Assembly: GCA_021229015.1 (NCBI GenBank)
Contig: CM037783.1
Location: forward strand, 55,572,169 to 55,636,168
Source of the DNA: Solen grandis
Lineage: Eukaryota; Mollusca; Bivalvia; Adapedonta; Solenidae
Direction of reading: 5' to 3'
DNA length: 64,000 nucleotides
Shown: positions 62,365 to 64,000 of the stretch, piece after piece
Layout: each line of letters starts with the position of its first letter
Numbering within the stretch: position 1 is the first letter of the stretch
Program-made: the position numbers and the translations under genes
Notes under the pieces: model-generated
The model's input: the letters and a program-made list of their open reading frames with translations, nothing else
Database searches by the model: none
What the model was told of the DNA's origin: nothing

Positions 62365-63204
62365 AATACCAATAAATGTGTGACAAAATATATGTCTACA
62401 CATATTCTATTTTCTTTACAGCATGTTTAGAATACACTTCTTACATCATGTAATAAATCTATGTTCAACACATACACTCAGTTTTGAAAATGAAATAAAA
62501 CTATTGGCATACTCAATTAAAAACAAAATGATAGGTTTTACCCAGCAACAGGTGGTTAATTACTCAAACATGATTTTTCATCAATACACAAATATTACTA
62601 AAATAACGAGCTGTTTTTTTGTGTCAGCTTTGGTGCTGTTACCAAACAACACGATGTATCATAGAGTATCATGTTTTTTCAGTAACCATTCAGTATTTGT
62701 TTATTTGTGATGGCTTCTATTAATGCTAAGGAGTTATCCAATTTATCTTTCGAGTTTATGCTGTTTGGAATTTATACAAACACGCTCAGACGAAAAATGC
62801 TGTATTCTGGCACGATATTCACGGATACCTACAGCATTAAGTATGGGTGAACAGCATGGTATATGGCCCTAGGCTAAGACAACTGCACAAATAACATGGA
62901 CTTTGGACCTCATTCGTACCCGATTAATAGTTAATATTGCCAAACCAATAACGGGCAACAGATTTCTACAGCCCAAGTTAAACTTGTGTGCTTTCGTTAG
63001 CACCATATTATAAGTCTTAGATTTGTGATCCATTTTTTTTGGTTCAATTGGTTTGTCATTCCTATAAAAGTTGTTTAATTTTATTGTGCAGGTCTCAGTA
63101 AAACTGTTATTGTTCATAGCAATTGAAAGTTTTCATTAATGAGTCTATTCTACATTATTTTCTAATGCTATTATCTATTCTCCTTCCCTTTGAAATAAAA
63201 CAAG

Positions 63205-63755
63205 AGGGCCATGATGGCCCTGAATTGCTCACCTGATTATAAATGAGCAACATATGTTGGATTTTTTATATTGACTTACTTTTTGACCCCACATGACCCA
63301 AATTCGAACTTGTCCAAGATTTTATGAAAACAAACATTCTGACCAAGTTTCATGAAGATTGGGCAAAAAAATGTGGCCTCTAGAATGTTAAGAAGGTTTT
63401 TCTAAGATTTGACCTCATGACCTACTTTTTGACCCCACATGACCCAAATTCAAACTTGTCCAAAACTTTATGGAAACAAACATTCTGACCAAGTTTCATG
63501 AAGATTGGGCTAAAAATGTGGCCTCTAGAGTGTTAACAAGGTTTTTATAAGATTTGACCTCGTAACCTACTTTCTGACCCCATTTTGAACTTGTCCAAGA
63601 TTTTATGGAGGCAAACATCCTGACCAAGTTTCATGAAGATTGGCCTAAAAATATGGCCTCTAGAATGTTCATAAGCCAAATTGTTGACGACGCACAACGG
63701 ACGCCGGGTGATAACAAAAGCTCACCTTGAGCAGGTTGTGCTCAGGTGAGCTAAA
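63205..63755 (+). repeat. Bivalve-type repeat with three tandem units of about 130 bp
   Basis: Starts with the palindrome GAGGGCCATGATGGCCCT and TGCTCACCTG, ends AGCAGGTTGTGCTCAGGTGAGC. Between lie three copies carrying GACCTACTTTTTGACCCC, AACTTGTCCAAGATTTTATG and CTGACCAAGTTTCATGAAGA. I recall this type as abundant in bivalve genomes. Confidence 0.85.
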
Positions 63756-64000
63756 AACACACCTTTCAACATTCGACAGTAATGAGCCCTTCTTATTTTT
63801 ATCTTCTTTTTGTGTGTTGAACTTGGTTTATTTGCTTTTATTTTTTTATTTTATGCCACCAAATGCTAACAGATAGCTGGTTAACCTAACAACTCTTTCC
63901 CAGGATATTGACAGAACTCAAACTTTGGTATGCATCTCTGTAGTTAACTAAGAACAGCAAAGGAAGTCGAATTACCATCAGAAAGAAATTGTAGGCCATT

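Larger units (their letters stand above)
58747..64000. other. Upstream intron/unassigned 5.3 kb
   Basis: I find no further channel exon. Contains a heptamer repeat, an assembly gap, a palindromic element and a terminal tandem repeat (listed separately). 59610-61400 is AT-rich with nothing clear beyond a short TTTCGTGGG-type repeat word near 61275. Confidence 0.6.

Overview
The window is AT-rich animal DNA. Its tRNA-derived SINEs, mariner/Tc1 relics, LINEs with an L1-like ORF1, and a tandem repeat starting with a GAGGGCCATGATGGCCCT-type palindrome all point to a bivalve mollusc. Two 100-base runs of N (11333-11432 and 61433-61532) are assembly gaps.

One large minus-strand gene fills most of the window. 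I rebuilt about 46 exons between 58746 (5'-most seen) and 8164 (3'-most seen). Nearly all junctions are GT-AG and agree in codon phase. Together they encode roughly 1,950 residues of a channel of the inositol 1,4,5-trisphosphate receptor (IP3R/ITPR) family. In order these are the central helical and RIH repeats (e1-e27), a Lys/Glu-rich linker (e28-e30), the RIH-associated domain (e30-e33), the coupling region (e34-e37), six membrane segments with a pore (e38-e43), the C-terminal C2H2 zinc-binding linker (e44-e45), and a probable coiled-coil exon (e46). The N-terminal suppressor/IP3-binding core (about 700 residues in vertebrate proteins) is not in the window; it should lie beyond position 64000.

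The protein is not an ordinary IP3R. The S6 gate helix and zinc linker are well conserved, but the selectivity filter has lost the GGG of GGGVGD/GGGIGD and reads GLIGD, and the S5-pore luminal loop is very short. A pair of 150-nt exons, 68% identical, separated by a 38-nt intron and in the same phase, looks like a mutually exclusive pair in the RIH-associated domain. Near the 3' end an in-frame 18-nt GT...AG segment interrupts the conserved sequence.

Layout: 1-3261, 3'-truncated (by the window edge) but intact non-LTR retrotransposon on the minus strand, with ORF1 and ORF2 in the same frame separated by one TAG; 3262-8163, non-coding, with minisatellites and homopolymers; 8164-58746, the IP3R-like gene. 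Its introns hold a mariner relic (18838-19735), a decayed LINE 3' end (30600-31560), a CRE/E-box-bearing tandem repeat (31580-32960), a 3.4-kb TA-flanked inverted-repeat element (37607-41046), a Tc1 transposase relic (46910-47330) and several SINEs. From 58747 to 64000 I recognise no exon, but there is a heptamer repeat, a large palindromic MITE-like element and the bivalve tandem repeat at the end.
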